Made by a program: the position numbers and the translations under genes
Shown here: piece after piece, positions 10,103 to 22,127 of the stretch
Numbering within the stretch: the stretch's first letter is position 1
Layout: every line of letters starts with the position of its first letter
Notes under the pieces: generated by a model
Seen by the model: the letters and a program-made list of their open reading frames with translations, nothing else
Database searches by the model: none
What the model was told of the DNA's origin: nothing
Assembly: GCA_037043235.1 (NCBI GenBank)
Contig: JAWRVZ010000319.1
Span: 383,001-447,000, forward strand
Direction of reading: 5' to 3'
Source of the DNA: Rhodeus uyekii
Lineage: Eukaryota; Chordata; Actinopteri; Cypriniformes; Acheilognathidae
Length of the DNA stretch: 64,000 nucleotides

Positions 10103-10397
10103 GGGGCCAAGCACCGAAGGTGCGAAGGCACCTATTGTTTCTGTTCCGGTTCTTATTATTAGGGGCCAAGCACCGAAGGTGCGGAGGCACCTATTGTTTC
10201 TGTTCCGGTTCTTATTATTAGGGGCCAAGCACCGAAGGTGCGGAGGCACCTATTGTTTCTGTTCCGGTTCTTATTATTAGGGGCCAAGCACCGAAGGTGC
10301 GGAGGCACCTATTGTTTCTGTTCCGGTTCTTATTATTAGGGGCCAAGCACCGAAGGTGCGGAGGCACCTATTGTTTCCGTTCCGGTTCTTTATTATT
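10103..10397 (+). repeat. Five-copy 59-bp tandem array of family-1 left ends
   Basis: Left-end 12-mers start at 10103, 10162, 10221, 10280 and 10339, an exact 59-bp period. Each copy holds the hairpin region, the TGTTCCGGTTC tail and TTATTA. Copies 2-4 look identical. Copy 1 has GCGAAGG for GCGGAGG, and copy 5 has TTTCCGTTCC for TTTCTGTTCC and a longer T run before the microsatellite. This regular period contrasts with the mixed-tail doublets elsewhere. Confidence 0.95.
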
Positions 10398-10442
10398 ATT
10401 ATTCATCTTCTTCTTCTTCTTCTTCTTCTTCTTCTTCTTCCG
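10389..10442 (+). repeat. (TTA)n-(TTC)n microsatellite
   Basis: TTATTATTATTATT is followed by ATC and about twelve TTC triplets, ending in CGCC. It is a strand-asymmetric homopyrimidine/homopurine (GAA on the minus strand) tract between the left-end array and the u8 body. A near-identical tract occurs at 54443-54491 in u37, which shares u8's body sequence. Confidence 0.95.
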
Positions 10443-12247
10443 CCATGGAAGTCTATGTAAGGCCATAGAACCGTTTGCGGGAAAATGACAAAATTTGGCA
10501 CACTGATAGAGGACAAGCCATTCATTGACCATAGCAAATTTGAAGTCTCTAACTCAATGTCTCTAGCGCCACCAACTGTCCAAAGTTGAACTCACGTTTA
10601 CATAAATAACTTTTGAACCGTATGTCCTAGAAACAAAATTCTTTCGTCCACTAATTCCTTGGCTCAAGACGATTCGATTGCACCCTATGACGTCATTTTC
10701 CGTCATGAATATTTTTCCGCCATTTTGAATTATATGAAAAACCTACTTTTTCGAACTCCTCCTAGGCCGTTTGTCCGATTTTCACGAAAATTGAACCACA
10801 TCATCTCCAGACAATGTGGACAAAAAGTTATCCAAAGAAAGTTGATATGTCAAACCGTTTACGAATAACTGGCGAAAGAATCCGACGTAATGGTCGCAAA
10901 AATGAAATTTAGGCTTTATCTCCGCAACGCATTAGCGTTTTCTGACCAAACTTGGTGTGTGTTATGTCAATCATGATCTGAGGCTACCTGCAGAGTTTTG
11001 GCGCTGTGCCCCCTAGTGGTCAGGAGATATGAAAAAGTTAAATATTTGCTTATAACTTCTGAACGCTTTGGCCAAAAATAATAAAACTGGTCTCTTTAGA
11101 TTCAGTGCATCATGCCGAGTCGTGCGATACCAAATTTTCCCATATCGGCCATTTTGAGCGTCGGCCATTTTGAATATTGTCATAAATTGCTATATTTAAC
11201 AAAGATATTGACGTATCGTTACGAAACTCAATATGTGTCTTCGGCACCTAACCTTGATACGACTCAAAAAGTTTCGAGGCAGCACCCCCTTGTGGTCAAA
11301 AATTATAACCAAATTTACAAATATGCTAATAACTTTTGAGTGCGTTAACCTATGGTAAAACAAATTATCTTTATACGTTCCTTGGGTCAAACCGAGAACA
11401 CAGATACCAAATTTGTCATAGTCGGCCAAACTTCTTGTCCACCATGTTGTTTTTCTTTGAAAACCTACTTTTTCGAACTCCTCCCAGACCGTTTGTCCAA
11501 TTTTCACCAAAATTAAACCACATTATCTCCCGACCATCGTGACAAAAAGTTATCCAAAGAAAGTTGATATGTCAAACCGTTTACGAATAACTCGCGAAAG
11601 AATCCGACGTAATGGTCACAAAAATGAAATTGAGGCTTTATCTCCGCGATGCATTAGCGTTTTCTGACCAAACTAGGTGTGTGTTATGTCAAACATGGTC
11701 TGAGGCTACCTGCAGAGTTTTGGCGCTCTGCCCCCTAGTGGTCAGGAGATATAAAAAAACTGACATTTTTGATTATAACTCCTGAACGCTTTGTCTAAAA
11801 ATCATGAAACTGCTGTCTTTAGATCCAGTGGGTCATGCCGAGTCCTGTGATACCAAATTTTCCCATATCGGCCATTTTGAGCGTCTGCCATTTCAATTTT
11901 TCTTATAAGATGCTATGTTTAACAAACACATGACTTTAGTGCTCTGTCAGCAATGGTTTACCCAATTGAAAGCAAACTTTGCATGTGTCAATGTCACCAT
12001 ACTCTCAATGTACCACATGAATTTACACTACAATTTGGTTACAGCGCCGCCTGTTGATTGAATGTGATAAACCATTAAATCGAAATACTAAAGACCGTAT
12101 TGTTGATATTTCAGCCATTTAGACAAGTCATATTGAAATGTCTTTAGATTCTTACTGCCGTTGGTCTGATGATGCCAGCCATGTCGGCGTGACATTTAAT
12201 GCCCTCTTTGCGCTTGGCCCCGTGATGGCTGCTAGCAGCTATATTTA

Positions 12248-13885
12248 TTCTTCATCTTCTTCCTAGAAACAAAATTCTTATGTCCACTGATTCCTTGGCT
12301 CAAGACGATTCGATTGCACCCTATGACGTCATTGTCCGTCATGAAATTTTTCCCACCATTTTGAATTTTATTAAAAACCTACTTTTTCGAACTCCTCCTA
12401 GGCCGTTTTTCCGATTTCAACGAAAATTGAACCACATCATCTCCAGACAATGTGGACAAAAAGTTATCCAAAGAAAGTTGATATGTCAAACCGTTTACGA
12501 ATAACTCGCGAAAGAATCCGATGTAATGGTCGCAAAAATGAAATTGAGGCTTTATCTCCGCAACGCATTAGCGTTTTCTGACCAAACTAGGTGTGTGTTA
12601 TGTGAATCATGATCTGAGGCTACCTGCAGAGTTTTGGCGCTGTGCCCCCTAGTGGTCAGGAGATATGAAAAAGTGACATTTTTCCTTACAACTCCTGAAC
12701 GCTTTGTCCAAAAATCATAAAACTGGTCCTGTTAGATTCAGTGCATCATGCCGAGTCGTGCGATACCAAATTTTCCCATATCGGCCATTTAGAGCGTCGG
12801 CCATTTTGAATATTGTCATAAATAGCTATATTTAACAAATGGATTGGCGTATTGTTACGAAACTCAATATGTGTCTTTGGCACCTAACCTTGATACGACT
12901 CAAAAAGTTTCGAGGCAGCACCACCTTGTGGTCAAAAGTTATAACCAAATTTTCAAATATGCTAATAACTTTTGAGTACGTTAACCTATGGTAAAACAAA
13001 TTATCTTTATACGTTCCTTGGGTCAAACCGAGAACACAGATACCAAATTTGGCATAGTCGGCCAAACTTCGTGTCCACCATGTTGTTTTTCTTTAAAAAC
13101 CTACTTTTTCGAACTCCTCCCAGACCGTTTGTCCAATTTTCACCAAAATTAAACCACATCATCTCCAGACCATCATGACAAAAAGTTATCTAAAGAAAGT
13201 TGATTCGCCAAACCGTTTACGAATAACTCGCGAAAGAATTCGACACAATGGCCATAGAATTGAAAGCGAGGCTATATCTCCTTAACTCATTAGCGTATTC
13301 TGAACAAAATAGGTGTGCGTTATGTCAATCATGGTCTGAGGCTACCTGCAGAGTTTTGGCGCTCTGCCCCCTAGTGGTCAGGAGATATTAAAAAACTGAC
13401 ATTTTTGATTATAACTCCTGAACGCTTTGTCTAAAAATCATGAAACTGCTGTCTTTAGATCCAGTGGGTCATGCCGAGTCCTGTGATTCCAAATATTCCC
13501 ATATCGGCCATTTTGAGCGTCTGCCATTTCGATTTTTCTTATAAGATGCTATGTTTAACAAACACATGACTTTAGTGCTCTGTCAGCAATGGTTTACCCA
13601 ATTGAAAGCAAACTTTGCATGTGTCAATGTCACCACACTCTCAATGTACCACATGAATTGACACTACAATTTGGTTACAGCGCTGCCTGTTGGTTGAATG
13701 TGATAAACCATTAAATCGAAATACTAAAGACCGTATTGTTGATTTTTCAGCCATTTAGACTTAAGTCATATTGAAATGTCTTTAGATTCTTACTGCCGTT
13801 GGTCTGATGATGCCAGCCATGTCGGCATGACATTTAATGCCCTCCTTGCGCTTGGCCCCGTGATGGCTGCTAGCAGCTATATTTA
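12248..13885 (+). repeat. Family-1 unit u9 (type II), 5' part deleted
   Basis: After TTCTTCATCTTCTTCC the sequence jumps to TAGAAACAAAATTC, skipping about 200 bp of body that every other unit has (CATAGAACCG through ACCGTATG). TCC occurs at both breakpoints. The rest is type II with two CTCF-like cores (12645, 13367; 722 bp apart). CRE at 12324, right end GCGCTTGGCCCC at 13848-13859. Confidence 0.92.
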
Positions 13886-15445
13886 GGGGCCAAGCACCGA
13901 AGGTGCGGAGGCACCTATTGTAATCGTTCTCGTTCTTATTATTATTATTCTTCTTCTTCTTCTTCCACCCAGAAGTCAATGGCAGCCCATAGAACCGTAT
14001 GCAGGAAAATGATGAAATTTGGCACACACATAGAGGACAGTCCAATCATTGACCACACCAATTTTGGAGTCTCTACCTCAATCCCTCTAGCGCCACCAAC
14101 TGTCCAAAGTTACACTTACATTTATACTAATAACTCTTGAACCATAAGGGCTAGAAACAAAATTCCTTTGTCCACTGATTCCTTGGGTCAAGCGGATTCG
14201 ATTGCACCCTATGACGTCATTTTCCGTCATGAAAATTTTTCCGCAATTTTGAGTTTTATGAAAAACCTACTTTGTCGAACTCCTCCTAGGCCGTTTGTCC
14301 GATTCTCACAAAAATTGAACCACATCATCTCCAGACTATGAAGACAAAAAGTTATGGAAATCAAGTTGATTGGTCATTCCGTTTTTGATAAACTTGCGAA
14401 AGAGTTCGACGAATTTGCCGCAAAAATGAACTTGAGGCTATATCTCCGCAACGCATTTGCATATTCAGACCAAAATTGGTGTGTGTCATAGTAGTCATAA
14501 TCTGAGGCTACCTGCAGAGTTTTGGTGCACTGCCCCCTAGTGGTCAGGAGATATAAAAAATTGACTTTTTTGCTTATAACTTCTGAACACTTTGGTCAAA
14601 AATCATAAAACTGGTCTCTTTAGATTCAGGGCATCATGCTGAGTCGTCCGATACCAAATTTTCTTATATCGGCCATTTTGGGCGTTGGCCATTTTGAAAT
14701 TTGTCGTAAAATGCTATATTTTACAAACGCATTGGCGTATCATTACGAAACTCAGTATGTGTCTTTGGGACCTTGATTTGAACCTACACCAAAAGTTTCG
14801 GGCAGCGCCACCTTGTGGTCAAAAGTTATAACACAATTTCCAAAAATGCTAATAACTTTTGATTACTTTAAGCTATTTTAAAACAAATGATCTTAATATG
14901 TTCCTTGGGTCACACCGAGAACACAGATACCAAATTTGACATAGTTTGCCTAAATTTCATATCCGCCATGTTGTTTCATTCAAAAACCTACTTTTTCAAA
15001 CTCCTCCCAGACCGTTTGTCCGATTTTCACCAAAATCGAATCGTATCATCTTCAGACTGTGCTGACAAAAAGTTATGGATTTCGTGTCGATAGACAAAAC
15101 CGTTTTCGTATACCGCAATTACAAATTTGAGGTAGTGATGACAAAATGACTTTAATGCTTTAAGTCAGTAATGTTTTGTCCAAATAACACCAAACTTTGC
15201 AGATTTCATTGTCACATTACTCGGACCCAATTCTAACAATTTGGACACAGCGCCAACTATTGGTCCAAAGCGATAAACTTTTCATTCAAATTACAGTGTC
15301 TGTATTAATGATTTTTCAGCCATTTAGCCTAAAATCATATTAAAATGCATTTAGTTGTTGATTACTTCAATTGCTCTTATGCTGCCGGCCACGTCAATGC
15401 CCTGTTTGTGCTTGGCCCCGTCATTGCTGCTTGCAGCTATATTTA
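13886..15445 (+). repeat. Family-1 unit u10 (type I), complete
   Basis: Single left end at 13886 with the GTTCTCGTTC tail, a TTA/TTC tract and the ACCCAGAAGTC body. It shares CGTCCGATACC and GGCGTTGGCC with u24 at an offset of about 21,148 bp, which marks them as a closely related pair. A one-base deletion (GTTTCGGGCAGC) sits near 14,799. CRE at 14212, CTCF-like box at 14529, right end at 15408-15419. Confidence 0.93.
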
Positions 15446-16944
15446 TTATTATTCTTTTTCTTCCGCCATTGAAGTCTATGGCAGCCCATAGAACCGTATG
15501 CAGGAAAATGATGAAATTTGGCACACTCATAAAGGACAGTCCAATCATTGACCATACCAATTTTGGAGTCTCTAACTCAATCCCTCTAGCGCCACCAACT
15601 GTCCAAAGTTGCACTCACGTTTACAATAATAACTTTTGAACCGTATGTCCTAGAAACAAAATTATTTTGTCCACTGATTCCTTGGCTCAAGACGATTCGA
15701 TTGCACCCTATGACGTCATTTTCCGTCATGTTAGTTTTTCCGCAATTTTAATTTTTATGAAAAACCTACTTTTTCGAACTCCTCCTAGACCGTTCGTCCG
15801 ATTTTCACGAAAATTGAACCACATCATCTCCAGACTATATAGACAAAAAGTTATGAGAATCAAGTTGATTGGTCAAACCGTTTTTGATAAACATGCAAAA
15901 GATTTCGACGAATTTGCCGCAACAATGCAATTGAGGCTATATCTCCGCAACGCATTTGCGTATTCAGACCAAAATTGGTGTGTGTCATAGTAGTCATGTT
16001 TTGAGGCTACCTGCAGAGTTTTGGCGCACTGCCCCCTAGTGGTCAGGAGATATAAAAAAGTGACTTTTTTGCTCATAACTTCTGAACACTTTGTTCAAAA
16101 ATCCTAACACTGGTCTCTTTAGATTCAGGGCATCATGCTGAGTCGTGTGATACCAAATTTTCTCATATCGGCCATTTTGGGTGTCGGCCATTTTGAAATT
16201 TGTCGTAAAATGCTATATTTTACAAACGCATTGGCGTATCATTACGAAACTCAATATGTGTCTTTGGGACCTTGATTTGAATCTACACCAAAAGTTTCGG
16301 GGCAGCGCCACCTTGTGGTCAAAAGTTATAACACAATTTACAAAAATGCTAATAACTTTTGATTACATTAAGCTATTTTAAAACAAATGATCTTAATATG
16401 TTCCTTGGGTCACACAGAGAACACAGATACCAAATTTGACATAGTTTGCCTAAATTTCCTGTCCGCCATGTTGTTTCATTCAAAAACATACTTTTTCAAA
16501 CTCCTCCTAGACCGTTTGTCCGATTTTCACCAAAATCGAATCGTATCATCTTCAGACTGTGCTGACAAAAAGTTATGGATTTCGTGTTGATAGACAAAAC
16601 CGTTTTCGTATACCGCAATTACAAATTTGAGGTAGTGATGACAAAATGACTAATGCTTTAAGTCAGTAATGGTTTGTCCAAATAACACCAAACTTTTCAG
16701 ATTTCATTGTCCCATTACCCTGGACCCAATTCTAACAATTTGGACACAGCGCCAACTATTGGTCCAAAGCGCTAAACTTTTCATTCAAATTACAGTGTCT
16801 GTATTAATGATTTTTCAGCCATTTAGCCTAAAATCATATTAAAATGCATTTAGTTGTTGATTACTTCAATTGCTCTTATGCTGCCGGCCACGTCAATGCC
16901 CTGTTTGTGCTTGGCCCCGTCATAGCTGCTTGCAGCTATATTTA
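15446..16944 (+). repeat. Family-1 unit u11 (type I with type II-like start)
   Basis: No left end. The body starts GCCATTGAAGTCTATGGCAGC, a type II feature, while the rest is type I (CTCF-like box at 16028, GTCAGTAATGGTTTGTCC segment, right end at 16907-16918). It is therefore a mosaic unit. CRE at 15711. It has CATAGCTGC in place of CATTGCTGC after the right end. Confidence 0.9.
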
Positions 16945-18832
16945 GGGGCCAAGCACCGAAGGTGCGGAGGCACCTATTGTTTTTGTTCCGGTTCTTATTA
17001 TTATTATTCTTCTTCTTCTTCTTCTTCCGCCATGGAAGTCTACGGCAGGCCATAGAACCGTTTGCGGGAAAATGATAAAATTTGGCACACTGATAGAAGA
17101 CAAGCCAATCATTGACCATAGCAAATTTGAAGTCTCTAACTCAATGTCTCTAGCGCCACCAACTGTCCAAAGTTGCACTCACGTTTATGTAAATAAGTCT
17201 TGAACCGTATGTCCTAGAAACAAAATTCTTTCGTCCACTGATTCCTTGGCTCAAGACGATTCGATTGCACCCTATGACGTCATTTTCCGTCATGACAATT
17301 TTTCCGCCATTTTGAATTTTACGAAAAACCTACTTTTTCGAACTCCTCCTAGGCCGTGTGCCCGATTTTCACGAAAATTGAACCACATCATCTCCAGACT
17401 ATGCGTACAAAAAGTTATTAAAAGAAAGTTGATTTGTCAAACCGTTTACGAATAACTTGCGAAAGAATTTGACAAAATGGCCGCAGAAATGAAAGCGAGG
17501 CTTTATCTCCGCAACGCATTAGCGTATTCTGACCAAACTTGGTGTGTGTTATGGCAATGATGGTCTGAGGCTACCTGCGGAGATTTGGCGCTCTGCCCCC
17601 TAGTGGTCTGGAGATATAAAAAAGTGAAATATTTGCTTATAACTTCTGAACGCTTCGACCAAAAATCATAAAACTGGTCTCGTTAGATTCAGGGCGTCAT
17701 GCCGAGTCGTGCGATACAAAATTTTCCCATATCGGCCATTTTGAGGGTCGGCCATTTTGAATTTTGTCATAAATTGCTATATTTAACAAACACATTGGCG
17801 TATCATTACGAAACTCGATATGTGTCTTCGGCATCTGGGCCTGATACAACAAAAAAAAATTCGAGGCAGCGCCACCTTGTGGTCAAAAGTTACAAACAAA
17901 TTTACAAAAATGCTAATAACTTTTGAACACGTTAACCTATGGTAAAATAAGTTGTCTTTATACGTTCCTTGGGTCAAACCAAGAACACAGATACCAAATT
18001 TGTCATAGTCGGCCAAACTTCCTGTCCGCCATATTGTTTTTCTTTAAAAACCTACTTTTTCGAACTCCTCCCACACCGTTTGTCCAATTTTCACCAAAAT
18101 TGAATCATAACATCTTCAGACCATGCTGACAAAAAGTTATTAAAATAAAGTTGATTCATCAAACAGGTTTCGATAAAATTGCGAACGAATTTGACCAAAT
18201 GGCCACCAAATAAAGCGAGGCTATATCTCCGCAACGCATTAGCGTATTCTTACCAAACTTTCTGTGTGTCATGTCAATCATGATCTGAGGCTACCTGCAG
18301 AGTTTTGGCGCTCTGCCCCCTAGTGGTCAGGAGATATAAAATACTGACATTTTTGATTATAACTCCTGAACGCTTTGTCCAAAAATCATGAAACTGCTGT
18401 CTTTAGATTCAGTTTATCATGCCGAGTCCTGCGATACCAAATTTTCCCATATCGGCAATTTTCAGTGTCAGCTATTTAGAATTTTGTCATGAAATGCTAT
18501 GCTTAAACACATGACTTTAAAGCTGGATGTCAGCAATGCTTTACCCTATTGACACCAAACTTTGCATGTGTCATTGTCACCTCAATCTGGATAAACCACG
18601 TGATTTGACACATCAGTTTGGTTACAGCGCTGCCTGTTGGTCAAACGTGATAAACCGTTAAATCGAATTACTAAAGACCGTATTGATGATTTTTCAGCCA
18701 TTTAGACTGAAGTCATATTGAAATGTCTTTAGATGCTTCCTGCCGTTAGTCTGATGCTGCCAGCCATGTCGGCATGACATTTAATGCCTTCTTTGTGCTT
18801 GGCCCCGTCATGGCTGCTTGCAGCTATATTTA
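16945..18832 (+). repeat. Family-1 unit u12 (type II), long form
   Basis: Single left end with the TTTTTGTTCCGGTTC tail, then TTA/TTC and GCCATGGAAGTCTACGGC. It has three half-modules: CTCF-like cores at 17596 and 18316, 720 bp apart. An A9 run sits at about 17,849. CRE at 17275. The right end GTGCTTGGCCCC (18795-18806) is type I in form, but GTCATGGCTGC follows. Confidence 0.92.
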
Positions 18833-20442
18833 GGGGCCAAGCACCGAAGGTGCGGAGGCACCTATTGTAATCGTTCTCGTTCTTATTAGGGGCCAAGCAC
18901 CGAAGGTGCGGAGGCACCTATTGTTTTTGTTCCGGTTCTTATTATTATTATTCTTCCGTCTTCTTCCACCCAGAAGTCAATGGCAGCCCATAGAACCGTA
19001 TGTGGGAAAATGATGAAATTTGGCACACACATAGAGGACAGTCCAATCATTGACCATACCAATTTTGGACTCTCTAACTCAATCCCTCTAGCGCCACCAA
19101 CTGTCCAAAGTTGCACTCACGTTTACAATAATAACTTTTGAACCGTATGTCCTAGAAACAAAATTCTTTTGTCCACTGATTCCTTGGCTCAAGACGATTC
19201 GATTGCACCCTATGACGTCATTTTCCGTCATGAAAGTTTTTCCACAATTTTGAATTTTATGAAAAACCTACTTTTTCGAACTCCTCCTAGACCGTTGTTC
19301 CGATTTTCACGAAAATTGAACCACATCATCTCCATACTATGTAGACAAAAAGTTATGAGAATCAAGTTGATTGGTCAAACCATTTTTGATAAACTTGCAA
19401 AAGATTTCAACGAATTAGACGCAAAAATGAAATTGAGGCTATATCTCCGCAACGCATTTGCGTATTCAGACCAAAATTGGTGTGTGTCATAGTAGTCATG
19501 ATCTGAGGCTACCTGCAGAGTTTTGGCGCACTGCCCCCTAGTGGTCAGGAGATATAAAAAATTTACTTTTTTGCTTATAACTTCTGAACACTTTGGTCAA
19601 AAATCATAAAACTGGTCTCTTTAGATTCAGGGCATCATGCTGAGTCGTGCCATACCAAATTTTCTCATATCGGCCATTTTGGGTGTCGGCCATTTTGAAA
19701 TTTGTCGTAAAATGCTATATTTTAAAAACGCATTGGCGTATTATTACGAAACTCAGTATGTGTCTTTGGGACCTTGATTTGAACCTAAAACAAAAACTTC
19801 GGGGCAGCGCCATCTTGTGGTCAAAAGTTATAACAAAATTTACAAAAATGCTAATAACTTTTGATTACATTAAGCTATTTTAAAACAAATTGTCTCAATA
19901 TGTTCCTTGGGTCATGCCGAGAACACAGATACCTAATTTGATATATTTAGTTTAAACTTCCTGTCCGCCATGTTGTTTCATTCAAAAACCTACTTTTTTA
20001 AACTCCTCCCAGACCGTTTGTCCGATCTTCACCAAAATAGAATCGTATCATTTTCAGACTGTGCTGACAACAAGTTATGGATTTCGTGTCGATAGACAAA
20101 ACCGTTCTCGTATAGCGCAATTACAAATTTGAGGTAGTGATGACAACATGACTTTAATGCTTTACAACACATTAATACTAACACTTTATAACTCTTTAAT
20201 ACTAACACTTTATAACACTTTAATACTTTATAACAATTTGGACATAGCGCCATCTATTAGTCCAAAGCGATAAACATTTCAATCAAATTAAAGTGTCTTT
20301 ATTAATGATTTTTCAAACATTTAGCCTAAAATCATTTTAAAATGCATTTAGTTGTTGATTACTGCAATTGGTCTGATGCTGCCAGCCACGTCAATGCCCT
20401 GTTTGTGCTTGGCCCCGTCATTGCTGCTTGCAGCTATATTTA
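18833..20442 (+). repeat. Family-1 unit u13 (type I), two left ends of different subtype
   Basis: Left ends start at 18833 (GTTCTCGTTC tail) and 18889 (GTTCCGGTTC tail), 56 bp apart. This is the only doublet in which the body-proximal left end does not match the ACCCAGAAGTC body; the intervening TTCTTCCGTCTTCTTCC may be a recombinant junction. CRE at 19213, CTCF-like box at 19540, AT-rich mini-repeat at about 20,166-20,236, right end at 20405-20416. Confidence 0.92.
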
Positions 20443-22127
20443 TTAGGGGCCAAGCACCGAAGGTGCGGAGGCACCTATTGTTTTTGTTCCGGTTCTTATT
20501 ATTATTATTATTAGGGGCCAAGCACCGAAGGTGCGGAGGCACCTATTGTTTTTGTTCCGGTTCTTATTATTATTATTAGGGGCCAAGCACCGAAGGTGCG
20601 GAGGCACCTATTGTAATCGTTCTCGTTCTTATTATTATTATTCTTCTTCTTCTTCTTCCACCCAGAAGTCAATGGCAGCCCATAGAACCGTATGCAGGAA
20701 AATGATGAAATTTGGCACACACATAGAGGACAGTCCAATCATTGACCACACCAATTTTGGAGTCTCTACCTCAATCCCTCTAGCGCCACCAACTGTCCAA
20801 AGTTACACTTACATTTATGCTAATAACTCTTGAACCATAAGGGCTAGAAACAAAATTCCTTTGTCCACTGATTCCTTGGGTCAAGCCGATTCGATTGCAC
20901 CCTATGACGTCATTTTCCGTCATGAAAATTTTTCCGCAATTTTTAGTTTTATGAAAAACCTACTTTGTCGAACTCCTCCTAGGCCGTTTGTCCGATTCTC
21001 ACAAAAATTGAACCACATCATCTCCAGACTATGGAGACAAAAAGTTATGGAAATCAAGTTGATTGGTCATTCCGTTTTTTATAAACTTGCGAAAGAGTTC
21101 GACGAATTTGCCGCAAAAATGAACTTGAGGCTATATCTCCGCAACGCATTTGCATATTCAGACCAAAATTGGTGTGTGTCATAGTAGTCATAATCTGAGG
21201 CTACCTGCAGAGTTTTGGTGCACTGCCCCCTAGTGGTCAGGAGATATAAAAAATTGACTTTTTTGCTTATAACTTCTGAACACTTTGGTCAAAAATCATA
21301 AAACTGGTCTCTTTAGATTCAGGGCATCATGCTGAGTCGAGCGATACCAAATTTTCTTATATCGGCCATTTTGGGCGTCGGCCATTTTGAAATTTGTCGT
21401 AAAATGCTATATTTTACAAACGCATTGGCGTATCATTACGAAACTCAGTATGTGTCTTTGGGACCTTGATTTGAACCTACACCAAAAGTTTCGGGGCAGC
21501 GCCACCTTGTGGTCAAAAGTTATAACACAATTTCCAAAAATGCTAATAACTTTTGATTACATTAAGCTATTTTAAAACAAATGATCTTAATATGTTCCTT
21601 GGGTCACACCGAGAACACAGATACCAAATTTGACATAGTTTGCCTAAATTTCATATCCGCCATGTTGTTTCATTCAAAAACCTACTTTTTCAAACTCCTC
21701 CTAGACCCTTTGTCCGATTTTCACCAAAATCGAATCGTATCATCTTCAGACTGTGCTGACAAAAAGTTATGGATTTCGTGTCGATAGACAAAACCGTTTT
21801 CGTATACCGCAATTACAAATTTGAGGTAGTGATGACAAAATGACTTTAATGCTTTAAGTCAGTAATGTTTTGTCCAAATAACACCAAACTTTGCAGATTT
21901 CATTGTCACATTACTCGGACCCAATTCTAACAATTTGGACACAGCGCCAACTATTGGTCCAAAGCGCTAAACTTTTCATTCAAATTACAGTGTCTGTATT
22001 AATGATTTTTCAGCCATTTAGCCTAAAATCATATTAAAATGCATTTAGTTGTTGATTACATCAATTGCTCTTATGCTGCCGGCCACGTCAATGCCCTGTT
22101 TGTGCTTGGCCCCGTCATTGCTGCTTG
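20443..22127 (+). repeat. Family-1 unit u14 (type I), three left ends
   Basis: Left ends start at 20446, 20514 and 20579. The outer two have the GTTCCGGTTC tail and the inner one the GTTCTCGTTC tail that belongs with this body. Spacing (68, 65 bp) differs only by the number of TTA triplets. CRE at 20905, CTCF-like box at 21222, right end at 22102-22113, ending CTGCTTG. Confidence 0.93.

Larger units (their letters stand above)
10100..12247 (+). repeat. Family-1 unit u8 (type II), long form with five left ends
   Basis: At 2,148 bp this is the longest family-1 unit. It has five tandem left ends (10103-10397), a long TTC tract, and three half-modules instead of two: CTCF-like cores at 11009 and 11731 are 722 bp apart. 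The CRE is at 10688. The right third is type II (CATGACTTTAGTGCTCTGTC) and ends with GCGCTTGGCCCC at 12210-12221, then GTGATGGCTGCTAGCAGC. Confidence 0.93.

Noticed and set aside
10103..10397. CRISPR-like regular array
   Set aside because: The period is regular but there are no unique spacers: the whole 59-bp unit is repeated, and the context is eukaryotic repeat DNA.
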